Of a stretch of 29,107 nt of DNA, positions 7,796-16,599 are shown piece after piece. Location of the stretch: the NCBI GenBank assembly GCA_027972325.1, contig JAPMOS010000319.1, positions 1-29,107 on the forward strand, given 5' to 3'. The stretch is from Paratrimastix pyriformis (taxonomy: Eukaryota; Preaxostyla; Paratrimastigidae). A model generated the notes under the pieces. That model was not told where the DNA came from. It searched no databases and worked only from the letters and a program-made list of their open reading frames with translations. The position numbers were made by a program, and so were the translations under genes. The stretch's first letter is position 1, and each line of letters begins with the position of its first letter.

Positions 7796-8233
7796 ATGCA
7801 AACAACAGAGAAGCAAGACGAGTCGCCACGTAGCTATCAGCATCGCAACATTGAACTCGAATCTGAGGACCCAATGGAGCGTCGCCGAGAGTACAAGAAG
7901 AAGTACATGGAGAGCGTCAAGGAGGACCAGCAGCAAACGCGTCACCGCAACAAGCGGCGCAACATCGTGCTCACGGAAAAAGATCCCGTCAAGCGTGCGG
8001 CAGAGTACAGGAGGAAGTATAAGGAGTTGCGCAAGATGGAAAGCCAAACGAGCCCATCAGTCGAGTACAGCTCACAAGAAGCCCTCGCATCAGCGCTCAA
8101 GGAAGCAGCGGCAGCAATCGAAACCCTGCCATCTGACTTCAACGAAACGGCAGACCTTCTCGCGTCAACTCTCTTCGCTCTTAGCCTCAACCGTCGCCTC
8201 GAGTCCATCCATCACGCTCCCGACGCCGAATGA
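7796..8233 (+). CDS. Basic protein with internal duplication, likely nucleic-acid binding
   Basis: A 145-residue protein. Its N-terminal half is strongly charged and contains the same motif twice, 38 residues apart: RNIELESEDPMERRREYKKK and RNIVLTEKDPVKRAAEYRRK. The shared pattern is RNIxLxExDPxxRxxEYxxKY. The spacing of Arg, Glu and Lys resembles helical DNA-binding repeats such as STPR-type repeats, without matching one exactly. The C-terminal half is an Ala-rich helix (EALASALKEAAAAIETLP) ending in a neutral tail. It is the last gene of the virus-like block and is divergent from the 93-residue gene. A DNA-condensing or regulatory role is an inference from charge and repeats. Confidence 0.55.
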   Translation: MQTTEKQDESPRSYQHRNIELESEDPMERRREYKKKYMESVKEDQQQTRHRNKRRNIVLTEKDPVKRAAEYRRKYKELRKMESQTSPSVEYSSQEALASALKEAAAAIETLPSDFNETADLLASTLFALSLNRRLESIHHAPDAE

Positions 8234-8299
8234 ACAATTTTGGCGCCACATTTTTTGGCTCAACCTCGATTCGTAACCGCCGCCGGTGTCACACCTTCT

Positions 8300-8700
8300 C
8301 CCAAACGTCCGGACCCCCTCTATCTCAAGTGGCCACCTACATATTCCCAAGACTTCCATCGCCGCGTAGGTGGCCATCTTCCCCGTAACGTCCGGACCCC
8401 CTCTATCTCCTACGAGTGGCCACGTAGGAAGTCTTGGGAAATTGAACGTGGCCACTATCGCTAGACCCCCCTCCGGAGACCCTTCCACCTTTTTAGCCTC
8501 TCCGGACCCCCCTTAGTCGCTCTTGCGGCAGGTACGCTGGTGGCCACCTACAACATGCGCGGGGTCTGAGTTTAACGTCCGAGGGGGGTCTACTGACGAC
8601 CAAAAGATGGCTCGCCATACTACCTATTATTTCTTAAGTCTTCCCCGGACTTCCTACGTGGCCACTTTCGATAGACCCCCTTAGTCGCTCTTGCGGCCCT
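8300..8700. repeat. Degenerate repeats with scattered GTGGCCAC palindromes
   Basis: A gene-free stretch between the virus-like block and the tandem array. GTGGCCAC occurs at about 8330, 8416, 8448, 8541 and 8658. The phrase GTCCGGACCCCCTCTATCT occurs at about 8310 and 8392. CCCCTTAGTCGCTCTTGCGG occurs at about 8514 and 8679. A 14-bp inverted repeat (TTCCCAAGACTTCC at 8344-8357, complement at 8427-8440) spans one group of palindromes. No ORF here looks coding. Confidence 0.75.
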
Positions 8701-8777
8701 CCTCGGCGTGCGTGCCATTTTCGACCTTGCCGACGGGGGAAGCGGCAAGGGTTCTGGAGATTTCGATAGTAAAGGGG

Positions 8778-9316
8778 CGATCAACGCGAAATGGGAAGTG
8801 GCCACCTACACCGAACACGAAGTGGCCACCTACACGAGAACCAAGGTGGCCACCTACTCGGGAAGCGTCGGCGAAGGGCGATCAACGCGAAATGGGAAGT
8901 GGCCACCTACACCGAACACGAAGTGGCCACCTACACCGAACACGAAGTGGCCACCTACACGAGAACCAAGGTGGCCACCTCCTCGGGAAGCGTCGGCGAA
9001 GGCCGATCAACGCGAAATGGGAAGTGGCCACCTACACCGAACACGAAGTGGCCACCTACACCGAACACGAAGTGGCCACCTACACGAGAACCAAGGTGGC
9101 CACCTACTCGGGAAGCGTCGGCGAAGGGCGATCAACGCGAAATGGGAAGTGGCCACCTACACCGAACACGAAGTGGCCACCTACACCGAACACGAAGTGG
9201 CCACCTACACGAGAACCAAGGTGGCCACCTACTCGGGAAGCGTCGGCGAAGGCCGATCAACGCGAAATGGGAAGTGGCCACCTACACCGAACACGAAGTG
9301 GCCACCTACACCAAAA
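8778..9316 (+). repeat. 125-bp higher-order tandem array of GTGGCCACCTAC
   Basis: Units start at CGATCAACGCGAAATGGG at 8778, 8879, 9004, 9129 and 9254. The three middle units are exactly 125 bp. The first is 101 bp and lacks one 24-bp subunit, and the last is partial. Each full unit holds four GTGGCCACCTAC elements with spacers ACACCGAACACGAA (twice), ACACGAGAACCAAG and a TCGGGAAGCGTCGGCGAAGG-type linker. Copies are nearly identical, so the array is recent or is being homogenised. All three forward frames are open through it, an effect of the repeat having no stop; I do not call it coding. Confidence 0.9.
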
Positions 9317-9468
9317 CGAATAGTATATAGTAGTAGGTCGAGCCATCTTTTGTAGGTGGCCACCTAGGAGTCGGGAAAATCCGGAAACTGGGAAGACCCC
9401 GATTTTTTGGAATCGCGCGAAATCCGCAAATTATATAAACGCGGACTTCCCAATATTTTATATACGGG

Positions 9469-9525
9469 CCACCCACCCACCCACCCACCCACCCACCCAC
9501 CCACCCACCCACCCACCCACCCCAC
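9469..9525 (+). repeat. CCCA microsatellite (TGGG on minus)
   Basis: About 13 to 14 tandem copies of CCCA without interruption. The G-rich minus strand could form G-quadruplexes. It sits at the boundary between the AT-richer DNA at 9400-9470 and the GC-rich region from 9575 on. Confidence 0.9.
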
Positions 9526-11160
9526 ATAGGTTTTAAAAAAAACTAAGTCATAAATTTGCTAAATTTTGTATGTCCAGGGGCCGGGGGAGGCCCGGAAGGG
9601 GTCATTTTGGGGTGCCGGCCACCGGGTGCACCCCTTAACTGGGAGTGAGACGGTCGGTTCCCAGAGGAACCCCCCGTAAAATTACCCGGAGAATTCGAAT
9701 TTGCAGTCAGCCGGGGTCGCTGTATGGGTGGTTGATGCGGTAGGGATGGTTCGGGGTGGTCCGCGGGGGGGTACCCCCGAGGGTAAATGTCGAGGTTGAC
9801 TGGTCATGCCCTTGTCTGCGGGGGTGGTTTTCTATGGCGGGTGGGGGTAAAACCCGGCGGAGAACACGAATTTTGAGTCATTTCGGGTGGTGCACCGACG
9901 GGTGGATGAGAAAATGCAAAAAGTGCCTCCCTGGAGGGACCCCCAAAAGGACCCCCACAAAGGGTCGACCACCGGTCATCGGTGTGAAACTCCCCATCGG
10001 ACCTGGTTTGAGGGTTGTTCCTAGCCCTATTTTATGCGGAGATTCCGATTCCGGGGCTTGCGCGGATCGCCCGAAGTGGTATGATGGTGAAAATCATCGA
10101 TCCGGCCGGGGCAGGCCTGCCCAAAGGGGTCTGAGGGCTTGTACCCCCCCCGACCGCGCGGTCCCGGTGATTGCGCCTGGATTTTTCGTTGATTTGATGA
10201 GCTCCACACATGATCTGAATTTTTCAATCGACTTTGGAGGCTCCCAAATGGGGCGGTTGATGTGCACCGATGCGGTCAAGATGGGTCAAGGCCATCGGGG
10301 ACCGGTCGAATTGGAAAATTTGTTTTGATTGACCCCTCGAGGCAAAAGGTCTGAAAATCCATTCGGAGGTGCTCCAAACCTCCACGAATCCGGGAAAAAT
10401 ACGGGGTTCCGAATGTCAGCACGGGAAGAAGGTGTTTTGTCAGGTTCCGGCATGGGGAAGGGGTCGGAGATAGGTCGATCGATGGTCGACCCAAATGGAG
10501 ACCCCCCCCGACCGCGCGATTCCGTCGTGGGAAACGCGAACAAATGGGCAGGCTTTCGCAAGACACCATAATCGAATTTTCAGGATAGTTTGGGGGCGCC
10601 GGAATCCAAAATATGACCACCTGACCATGGGTCGACCGACGAACGATCCCATCCCTATAGGGAAGGGTACCCTGCCGACTGACCCCACCCATGCACCACT
10701 CACTCGGGGACCCGATTGCGCGTTGGTTTGAGGTTGCCCCGGGTGTGGGCCAACTGGAAATCACGCGGTTTGCCGATCGGATCAAGCCCGGTTGGGTGAT
10801 GGTCGACCGACGAACGACCCCATCCCTATAGGGAAGGGTACCCTGCCGACTGACCCCACCCATGCACCACTCACTCGGGGACCCGATTGCGCGTTGGTTT
10901 GAGGTTGCCCCGGGTGTGGGCCAACTGGAAATCACGCGGTTTGCCGATCGGATCAAGCCCGGTTGGGTGATGGTCGACCGACGACACGTTGTACCCCAAC
11001 TTAGCCCAAACTACCCCGATTTACCCCGAATTTGGTCCAAACTAGCTCGTTTCGTAACAAATTTTTGGAAAACTCGACGTCAACATTTTCGACCGAAGTT
11101 GACCGGTATGGTGCCCTGATCCAAACGAGCCAGTTTCCGCCACTGTCGGGTGTTCCCCCG
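9526..11160. other. GC-rich non-coding region with internal repeats
   Basis: Frequent runs of C and G, no ORF with credible protein composition, and repeated phrases such as CCCCCCCGACCGCGCG at about 10145 and 10503. It contains the 171-bp tandem duplication listed separately. I see no reverse transcriptase, transposase or RNA gene in it. It may be long terminal or untranslated sequence of a mobile element, or host satellite-like DNA. Confidence 0.4.
10630..10971 (+). repeat. Two-copy 171-bp tandem duplication
   Basis: Copies run 10630-10800 and 10801-10971, followed by the first bases of a third (GGTCGACCGACGA at 10972). The copies are almost identical; I notice one substitution near the start (GAACGATCCC versus GAACGACCCC). 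171 is a multiple of three, which is why a minus-strand ORF at 10276-10956 appears to contain a repeated peptide. Confidence 0.9.
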
Positions 11161-11583
11161 TGCGGCTAGACCCCCTTCTTGTCAAAATTTCTTGGTCGCC
11201 CATTCAATTCCCGGCGGCACCATATGAAATAAAATTAAGGTTATGCATGAAAAAATTGTTTTTGGCCGACCTTGTGCGGCTGGTTCCAAGGCCTGGTCCA
11301 GAGTGGTGGACGCCGCCAGCGCCCACAACCTCTCTGCCAAGACCCCGGGAGCCGCGCTCCCCGCCGAGTCCGGGCCCTCCAGTGGGGGGACCACCGGAGA
11401 AATTCTCCAAAACCCTGTTCAACGTCAGGTTCCCGGGCAGGAGATCTGCCAGACCGGCCTGCTCCTCCGGGGACCGAAACGGTCCCAGGAAAAGAGCTTC
11501 CGAAAGGGCTACCCCAGGACGAGAGATGTCGACCTGCGTCGGCACCAACGGATCCGAACCCCTCCCCACCCCTACAGGACCCA

Positions 11584-13749
11584 CTACCGGAAGAGCGGAA
11601 GGATGAACCTCAGCTGGTTGTTCATCAACAGGGGGGGGGGATGGGAGGGGCGTGACTCCCTAATGCTTGGGCAGCGGCCGCCCCCGACCCGCTTGATGCG
11701 GGCGAGGAGCCCCCGTCGGACGAGGAGCCCCCGTCGGGCGAGGCGCATCCGGCGCCTTCGGTTTGGCCGGAGGGGGCTCCGGTCGAGACCGCTTCTGGAA
11801 TTGACGCTGGCGGTAGGCCGCACGCTGGGCCGCACCGCCCTCGGCGTGGCGGAAGTGCGGGGCACCCGCCGCCCTGCCGAGTGACGCCTCCAGCTTCGCG
11901 CCTTCCACGCGGGACTTCTGCCCGTCGTACTGCGCGGCCACCACCTCGGGAGGCCACAGGAGGCGCGCTGGGTCGGGAATCCGTTCAAGGACCAGAGGCT
12001 GACCGGCGTACATAGTCCGCTCAGCCTGCCTAGCGGCGCTCCAGGCCTTGATTCCCGCCCAAGAGACAACGGGCACTCCACGTTGAGCTGCGCCTGAACG
12101 ACCCCAATAGTCGACAGGGCATCATTCAGGATCGGCCGTGCTTTCTCCAGAAAGCGGTCGAGAGCCTGGGGGGCCACCCGCTGGATCTCGGGGCCCAAGG
12201 CCTCCATGAGCATTCCAGGGAGCGACGCTTCCAGCCCCTTGAGGGCCAGGCGCGAAAGCTCCAGGCCTCGCCCCTCCAGCAGTAAAAACTGCAGATGGGT
12301 GCGGATCTTTTTGGAGTCTTGTTCGCGCCTGCGTCGCACGTTCTCCGACTCACCCGTACGAACGCAATCCTGGGGGGGCAGAAGAGGGGCCCCCTTCGGA
12401 AAACCGGTCGGACAAGGCAGGCGAAGCATATTCGCCAGCGCCGTCGTCCGGTCGCGCTCAGCAAAATCCTCCGGAAGCTCCGAGAGCAGGTCCGGCTTTA
12501 TGCACGGCAGGAACTGCTGCCGGGCGTAGGTGACAGCCTCCGGCTGCACCCCCCCGAGGAACGCCGACGCGTCCCCCCCAAACTCTGAGAGATCAATCAG
12601 AGCCGACAGGGGGAAGCGTGGCACGAACGGGGCGAGGCCCGAACGATCCTCAGGGACCCCGTCCCGGGTGAAGTTCTTGTAGGACACATCCGTGTTCGGG
12701 AGGCGCCCAGGAGCGGCCACCACCCCCACCGGAACGGTGGCAGCAGCGGTAGCGGCAGCAGCGGCGTGAGCGGCCTGAGCGGCCTTCAGCGCAGCCACCT
12801 CCTCCTGCAGGGTCCGGATCATCACCTCCAGCGGAGGGGGCACCCAGCACCGGAGTGCCGGGAGGGACCAGAACACCCCGCGGCCCCGCCAGCACAGGCG
12901 GGGCCCGGCCCCAGCAAGGAAGGGGGGGACCGTCGCGGGCGGGAGGGGCGCAGGGTCGGGCGTGAAGACACCGCTCGACCTCAACGCAAAGTACTGCGCC
13001 GGGGTCAACACATCGGGGGCTGACTCCCCCTGACCCTCGGACGGGACCTCCCCTGACTCGGACGCAACGTCCGAGCCGTCCCCCTGGTAGACCGGCGTCG
13101 ATTCCCGCAGGAACTCGACCGACCCGGAGCTCACCGAGGCGGGAGAAGAGGACCGATCCCGCCGCCGACGGCCTAAGGCGCTTGAAGCGCCCTCCACGTC
13201 CTCAAGGAGGTGGGTCGGGGCCGGAGCAGGTGGCAGGACAGCAGGAGGGGGGGGGAGGAGGGGAAACCTCGGTCCCTCACCCCCGGCCAGGAGGGAGGCA
13301 AGCTCCCGACCCGGACCACTCGGACCAACGCCCCAAGCGACGTCGGACCCGGCAGAAGCCACATTCAAAGAAGGGGGGGGAGCGAACACAGAAGGGAGAG
13401 CGGAGGGGGGAACAGCCGCAGCAGAAACACTTACAACCCCGGGAGCCGTAGGCCTGAGAGCGCGGGCCAACGGCGGCGACGACAGGCCCACCCCCGGCTC
13501 AGAAGCGGAAGAAGGCGAAGGCGCAGGAGGCGCCGAGGCAGGAACCGTCGGCCCCGCGCCCGACGATGGGGGGGCAGAGGCCGGGGTGAGCAACGCCGAG
13601 GAAGAAACGGGAGTCGGGGCAGTCGGCCGAGTCGAAGCCGGAGGCACGACAAAGGGGCACACGGGCGGCACGGGGGGAGTCGCCATCACCGCTGCCTCCG
13701 CAGGCAGCGGAGCACCGAACGGAGAGGCAAGCGGCACCAACGGGACCAT
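11584..13749 (-). pseudogene. Gag-like proline-rich protein, fossil
   Basis: The N-terminal half of this long frame is low-complexity Pro/Ala/Ser, followed by an acidic Ser-rich segment and a short coiled coil (MIRTLQEEVAALKAAQAAHA). A folded, charged region follows (SYKNFTRDGVPEDRSG..., then long helices with KKIRTHLQFLLLEGRGLELS and RPILNDALSTIGVVQAQLN). The last helix pair resembles the 'L.DAL..LG.a...i...RR' segment of DIRS-type gag proteins. Coding signal continues in neighbouring frames at both ends, so this is a broken gene. It shares the minus strand with the recombinase at 15615-16592. A GC-rich host proline-rich protein is the alternative. Confidence 0.45.
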
Positions 13750-14435
13750 AGGGCCCAGGGGCGCGACAGGCGTGACCGGGACGGAGCCCGCGGCAGCAGG
13801 AACCGAAACCAGCTAGCAAGCAGCCGGAGTCAGCACAGAAAGAACGTCCCACCCAGACCGGAACGGTAGCGGGGGGAGCCGCAGTCGCGGGAGGCGCCGA
13901 CACAACCGGGGCGGGCGCCGAAACAACCGGGGCGGGCCCGGACGGGACAACACGCGGCGCCGTCAAGAAAGGCCTGGTCACCGGGCCCAGCCCGGCAAAG
14001 ACCCCCAGAAGGGTTGGCCTAAATGAGATGATGATGAGGCGAAAAACGCCAAAAACGAAAAAGCAGACCCTGAACGCTCAGGTTGCGAAGCAACAGCGAC
14101 CTCAACGGACGCACCCGAGAACTGAGCAAGGGTAGGGCTTCTAGGACGGGAATGAGATCGATGGAAAAGTACGACTCCGTACAGACGGAGCGGACTCAAC
14201 ACAGATCGGCCTTTTTGCCGAACCCACAGGACACAACGGCTCAGAAGAGCTGTCGAAGTGGGAAGAGAAGAATCAGATGTAAATGAGTATCGCCGGGTAA
14301 AGGAAACAAGAATCCCTCACCAGCCACTCTCCAATGATACAGGCATCATTGGGTAAAAAGACAGCGAAGCACCGACCAAGAGGAAGAATGCATCGCGGAG
14401 CAAAGCAAAATTTGCGTCTGGCGAACGAAAGGGTT

Positions 14436-14476
14436 GCGAGGAATCAGCGAGACTCTTCTTCTTCCCAAACCCCCAG
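14436..14476 (+). repeat. Left arm of 41-bp inverted repeat
   Basis: Matches the reverse complement of 15441-15481 over 41 bp with two mismatches; the inner 29 bp (14448-14476) are identical. It contains the pyrimidine-rich phrase CTTCTTCTTCCCAAACCCCC followed by AG. Its inner part also occurs as a direct copy at 15531-15557. Confidence 0.9.
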
Positions 14477-14894
14477 GAAAATAGACATCACGTCAGGCAA
14501 CGAAAAAAGCGGCACTGACCACAAATAGAAAGAAATTCCATGTCAGATGACACGAATAGTGGACCCTGCCCTTGCGTAAGCACGCCAAAGGGGCCGGGCA
14601 CCACTCCGGAAGGTGTGGTCAGGCCCAGACGCATCCCAAAGAAAGAATGTAGACAGAAAGACGAGAGAGACAAAACAAAAGAGGCTTTCAAAGATTGATC
14701 AAACATCGGCACAATCAAATTCAACTTCTCCTCCCCATGAGCCGCCGAAGCTCACCCCGGTAAGCATGTGTCTGCGGAGGGAAAGAGGAGGGTGGAGAAA
14801 CCTCCGGCTTACCAGGTCACGCAAAAAATCAGGGAAAAATACAGAGGGGGCGAAGCCTCAGAAAAAGACCCCCGGGGGACGAAGCGCCTTCCAT

Positions 14895-15251
14895 TCACTT
14901 CTTCCCCCCCTCCGCAGCAGACTCCTCAGCGGAGCTCTTGCCACGGGCAGAAGAGGCGGCCGAAAAGAACTTCCGGCCGCCACGGCCACGGCCACGGCCA
15001 CGGCCACGAGTAGTACCCCGAGACCATCCTCGGACCGCGCCTCGAACAGCAGAGCCTCCGCGTCCGCGCGACGAGACCCAGTGTCCACTGCGGCCGCGGT
15101 GGGTGTTCGAGACGACGACGCGCGACCCATCTTCCAGAGTGAAGAGGCGCGTAGAGGCCTTGGGGTGATCGTAGCCTCGCTTGGCCGCGGTCAGACGCCG
15201 GTTGGCGTTGTAGACCGAGAGTTCCTTGCCCGGGTCCAGCGCGAGGGCTGT
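14895..15251 (-). CDS. RG-rich ORF, possible 3' exon, inside the inverted repeats
   Basis: An open frame of about 118 residues ending at a stop at 14895, with a plausible splice acceptor (CACACAG) just upstream near 15250. The N-terminal 60 residues look like a folded basic domain (DPGKELSVYNANRRLTAAKR, then STRLFTLEDGSRVVVSNTHRG). An Arg/Gly-rich stretch follows, built on the hexanucleotide repeat at 14981-15008 (GTTRGRGRGRGRGG). The C-terminus is Ala/Ser/Lys-rich (SSARGKSSAEESAAEGGKK). RG-rich tails are common in RNA-binding proteins. It lies entirely between the 41-bp inverted repeats. It could be an element-encoded protein or a captured host exon; no family recognised. Confidence 0.35.
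   Translation of the reverse strand, partial: TALALDPGKELSVYNANRRLTAAKRGYDHPKASTRLFTLEDGSRVVVSNTHRGRSGHWVSSRGRGGSAVRGAVRGWSRGTTRGRGRGRGRGGRKFFSAASSARGKSSAEESAAEGGKK
14981..15008 (+). repeat. CCACGG hexanucleotide repeat
   Basis: About four to five tandem copies of GGCCAC/CCACGG, lying inside the RG-rich ORF and encoding its Arg-Gly run on the minus strand. Confidence 0.8.
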
Positions 15252-15440
15252 GTGCGGGCGAGTGTGGTGTTGTGACAGAGAGGGGGAAAGGTAACATGAC
15301 CTGTCTCCCCTCCCCACCCTTTGCTCCTCAAAATGGCAGGAAGAGCAAAGGTGGTGTCGGCAGGCTCAGGAGGTGGTAAGGCAGTGGGGCTGTAAGCCAT
15401 GTGGTGCTCCACGCCACCAGGGAGGCGGGTGGGAGTATTT

Positions 15441-15481
15441 CTGGGGGTTTGGGAAGAAGAAGAGTCTCGAGGATTCCTCGC
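15441..15481 (-). repeat. Right arm of 41-bp inverted repeat
   Basis: Inverted partner of 14436-14476, so the pair brackets 14436-15481 (about 1.05 kb). I see no clear target-site duplication outside the arms. Confidence 0.9.
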
Positions 15482-15530
15482 TTCGGCCTCGGAGCCTCGG
15501 CGAACGAGGACTCAATCTCGACGACCTTCA

Positions 15531-15557
15531 TCTTCCCAAACCCCCAGAAAAATAGAC
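15531..15557 (+). repeat. Third, direct copy of the repeat core
   Basis: 27 bp matching 14460-14486 with one mismatch, including the AAAATAGAC beyond the inverted-repeat core. It lies 49 bp outside the right arm and about 60 bp downstream (on minus) of the recombinase stop codon. Confidence 0.85.
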
Positions 15558-15614
15558 AGCATGCCAAAGGAATCACACTGCCTCCCAACTCGTGCCTGCC
15601 AAAGGGGGGAACCC

Positions 15615-16592
15615 CTAGGGGTCCCCCTTGCCAGGTTCAGCGGCCCCCGACATTTCATGAGGTTTGCCACTGAACCGACCCGCCAACAGTGCCTCGTCGA
15701 AGCGATCCGTGACTCCTTCCACTGCACGACCATAGTGCATTTGGTAGGTGCTGGACCTGGAGCTCCAACGATACCTGGTCAGAATCTGTGGCAATGGAAT
15801 GCCCAGTGCAGCGGCTTTCGACGGGGCGGCTGAGCGAATTGAATGGGCACCCCACTGCAGGGGAATGCCTGCCACCGTCATCGTCGAACGCACGCAGTTC
15901 CGGATCCAGTCTGCCGAGATGGCTTTGCCCACCCTGCACTTCACTGAGTGATCCCGTGGAAAGACAAAGAAGGTGTCCGACACTGCCTGACCCGCAACCG
16001 CTGGTTCCGTCGGCCGCTTGGTCAGCCACTGTTTCATGGCGCAGTGTAGGCACAGTGGGTCGTCGGGAGCCCCGACCACCTGGACCCATCGAATCTTGGT
16101 GTTGTGTGTCTCCTTCGGACACACCTTCAGCCGAACTGAGTGCTCACACCCCGGTTGTCCGAACTCAAAGCGTGAGTCAAAAAAAGAGATCGAGGTCGTG
16201 TCCATGACCCTCAACCCCGCGATCTCCAACAAACTGGCGACTTTACCAATGAGCCGATTTTGGTCAAGGGTCGCATTGTCGGCCCATTCCCCCTCGAGCA
16301 ATCTCAAGAGGTCTGCTAGGTCCCAGATCGGGCCGAGGTCTTTGCCCCCCGCCGGTTTGTCCTTCCCGGTGCCGGTGACGACTTGTTTCACCAGTTTGCC
16401 TTCCGGTGATAGAGGGTGGCCACTCATGGTGAAGTACATGGACAGTGCTGAGCGACGTGCCCCTGCCGAGCCCGAGCTGAGGTCCCTCTCCATGGCTTCA
16501 TCCGCAATGAACGAGGCGACCTGGACCTCATTCTGGTCGGTCGCTTCCGTGATCGGAGCCAGGTCTTTGAGCGCGCACCACTCTTCACTCAT
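15615..16592 (-). CDS. Tyrosine recombinase of a mobile element
   Basis: A complete 325-residue frame from an ATG. The catalytic layout of the tyrosine recombinase family is visible in order: an Arg in the LLEIAGLRVMD segment (about residue 128), a beta-hairpin Lys region (RLKVCPKETHNTKIRWVQV), the box AHSIRSAAPSKAAALG (His 250, Arg 253), then RYRWSSRSSTYQMHYGR with Trp 276 and candidate nucleophile tyrosines at 283 and 287. This arrangement (HSxR...Gxx...RWSS...Y) is typical of DIRS-order retrotransposons and Cryptons, where the enzyme inserts circular DNA into the genome. The gag-like remains on the same strand favour DIRS. The small ORF and AT-rich DNA just upstream do not look like part of it. 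It is compositionally less GC-rich than its neighbours. Confidence 0.75.
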   Translation of the reverse strand: MSEEWCALKDLAPITEATDQNEVQVASFIADEAMERDLSSGSAGARRSALSMYFTMSGHPLSPEGKLVKQVVTGTGKDKPAGGKDLGPIWDLADLLRLLEGEWADNATLDQNRLIGKVASLLEIAGLRVMDTTSISFFDSRFEFGQPGCEHSVRLKVCPKETHNTKIRWVQVVGAPDDPLCLHCAMKQWLTKRPTEPAVAGQAVSDTFFVFPRDHSVKCRVGKAISADWIRNCVRSTMTVAGIPLQWGAHSIRSAAPSKAAALGIPLPQILTRYRWSSRSSTYQMHYGRAVEGVTDRFDEALLAGRFSGKPHEMSGAAEPGKGDP

Positions 16593-16599
16593 ATTCTAA

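Larger units (their letters stand above)
2197..8233. mobile_element. Endogenous Polinton-like/virophage-like element, capsid module
   Basis: Eight intronless ORFs fill about 6 kb with short gaps (18 to about 75 bp, one gap of about 460 bp). They are arranged in divergent and convergent groups: three on minus, three on plus, one on minus, one on plus. The content is virion-like: a probable double-jelly-roll major capsid protein, a fibre-like protein, a coiled-coil protein, two membrane proteins and small basic or unknown proteins. This architecture and the balanced GC differ from the intron-rich, GC-rich host genes downstream. Polinton-like viruses, virophages and adintoviruses have such modules, but here there is no visible DNA polymerase, helicase-primase, packaging ATPase, protease or integrase, so it is a partial element or an unusual one. 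The block itself looks whole, with no evident breaks in the main frames, which suggests a recent insertion. Ends are not defined by any repeat I can see, unless the GTGGCCAC array at 8300-9370 belongs to it. Confidence 0.6.
11200..16592 (-). mobile_element. Fossil tyrosine-recombinase retrotransposon material (DIRS order likely)
   Basis: Two protein remains on the minus strand belong to tyrosine-recombinase mobile elements: a gag-like proline-rich frame (11584-13749) and a recombinase frame (15615-16592). No reverse transcriptase is recognisable between or beside them. Read along the minus strand, the recombinase comes before gag, unlike the gag-first order of a complete DIRS-like element. 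This is therefore either two adjacent fragments or one copy in permuted order. Repeats at 14436-14476, 15441-15481 and 15531-15557 could be parts of the inverted terminal repeats and internal complementary region typical of this order. The gag part is broken, perhaps two or three breaks; the recombinase frame looks whole. Age is uncertain, with the recombinase part apparently younger. Confidence 0.5.

Noticed and set aside
8778-9316. CRISPR array
   Set aside because: The spacers between repeats are themselves repeated, the unit is a head-to-tail tandem array, there are no cas genes and the DNA is eukaryotic.
8691-9355. Three overlapping long plus-strand ORFs in the GTGGCCAC array
   Set aside because: All three frames are open because the repeat unit has no stop codon, and 125 is not a multiple of three so each frame cycles through the same peptides. 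Composition is purely that of the repeat.
10276-10956. 226-residue minus-strand ORF with a repeated peptide
   Set aside because: It is produced by the 171-bp tandem duplication; the remainder has no protein-like features.
9526-11160. Reverse transcriptase of the fossil retrotransposon
   Set aside because: I searched the frames for palm-type motifs and saw none; the region looks non-coding.
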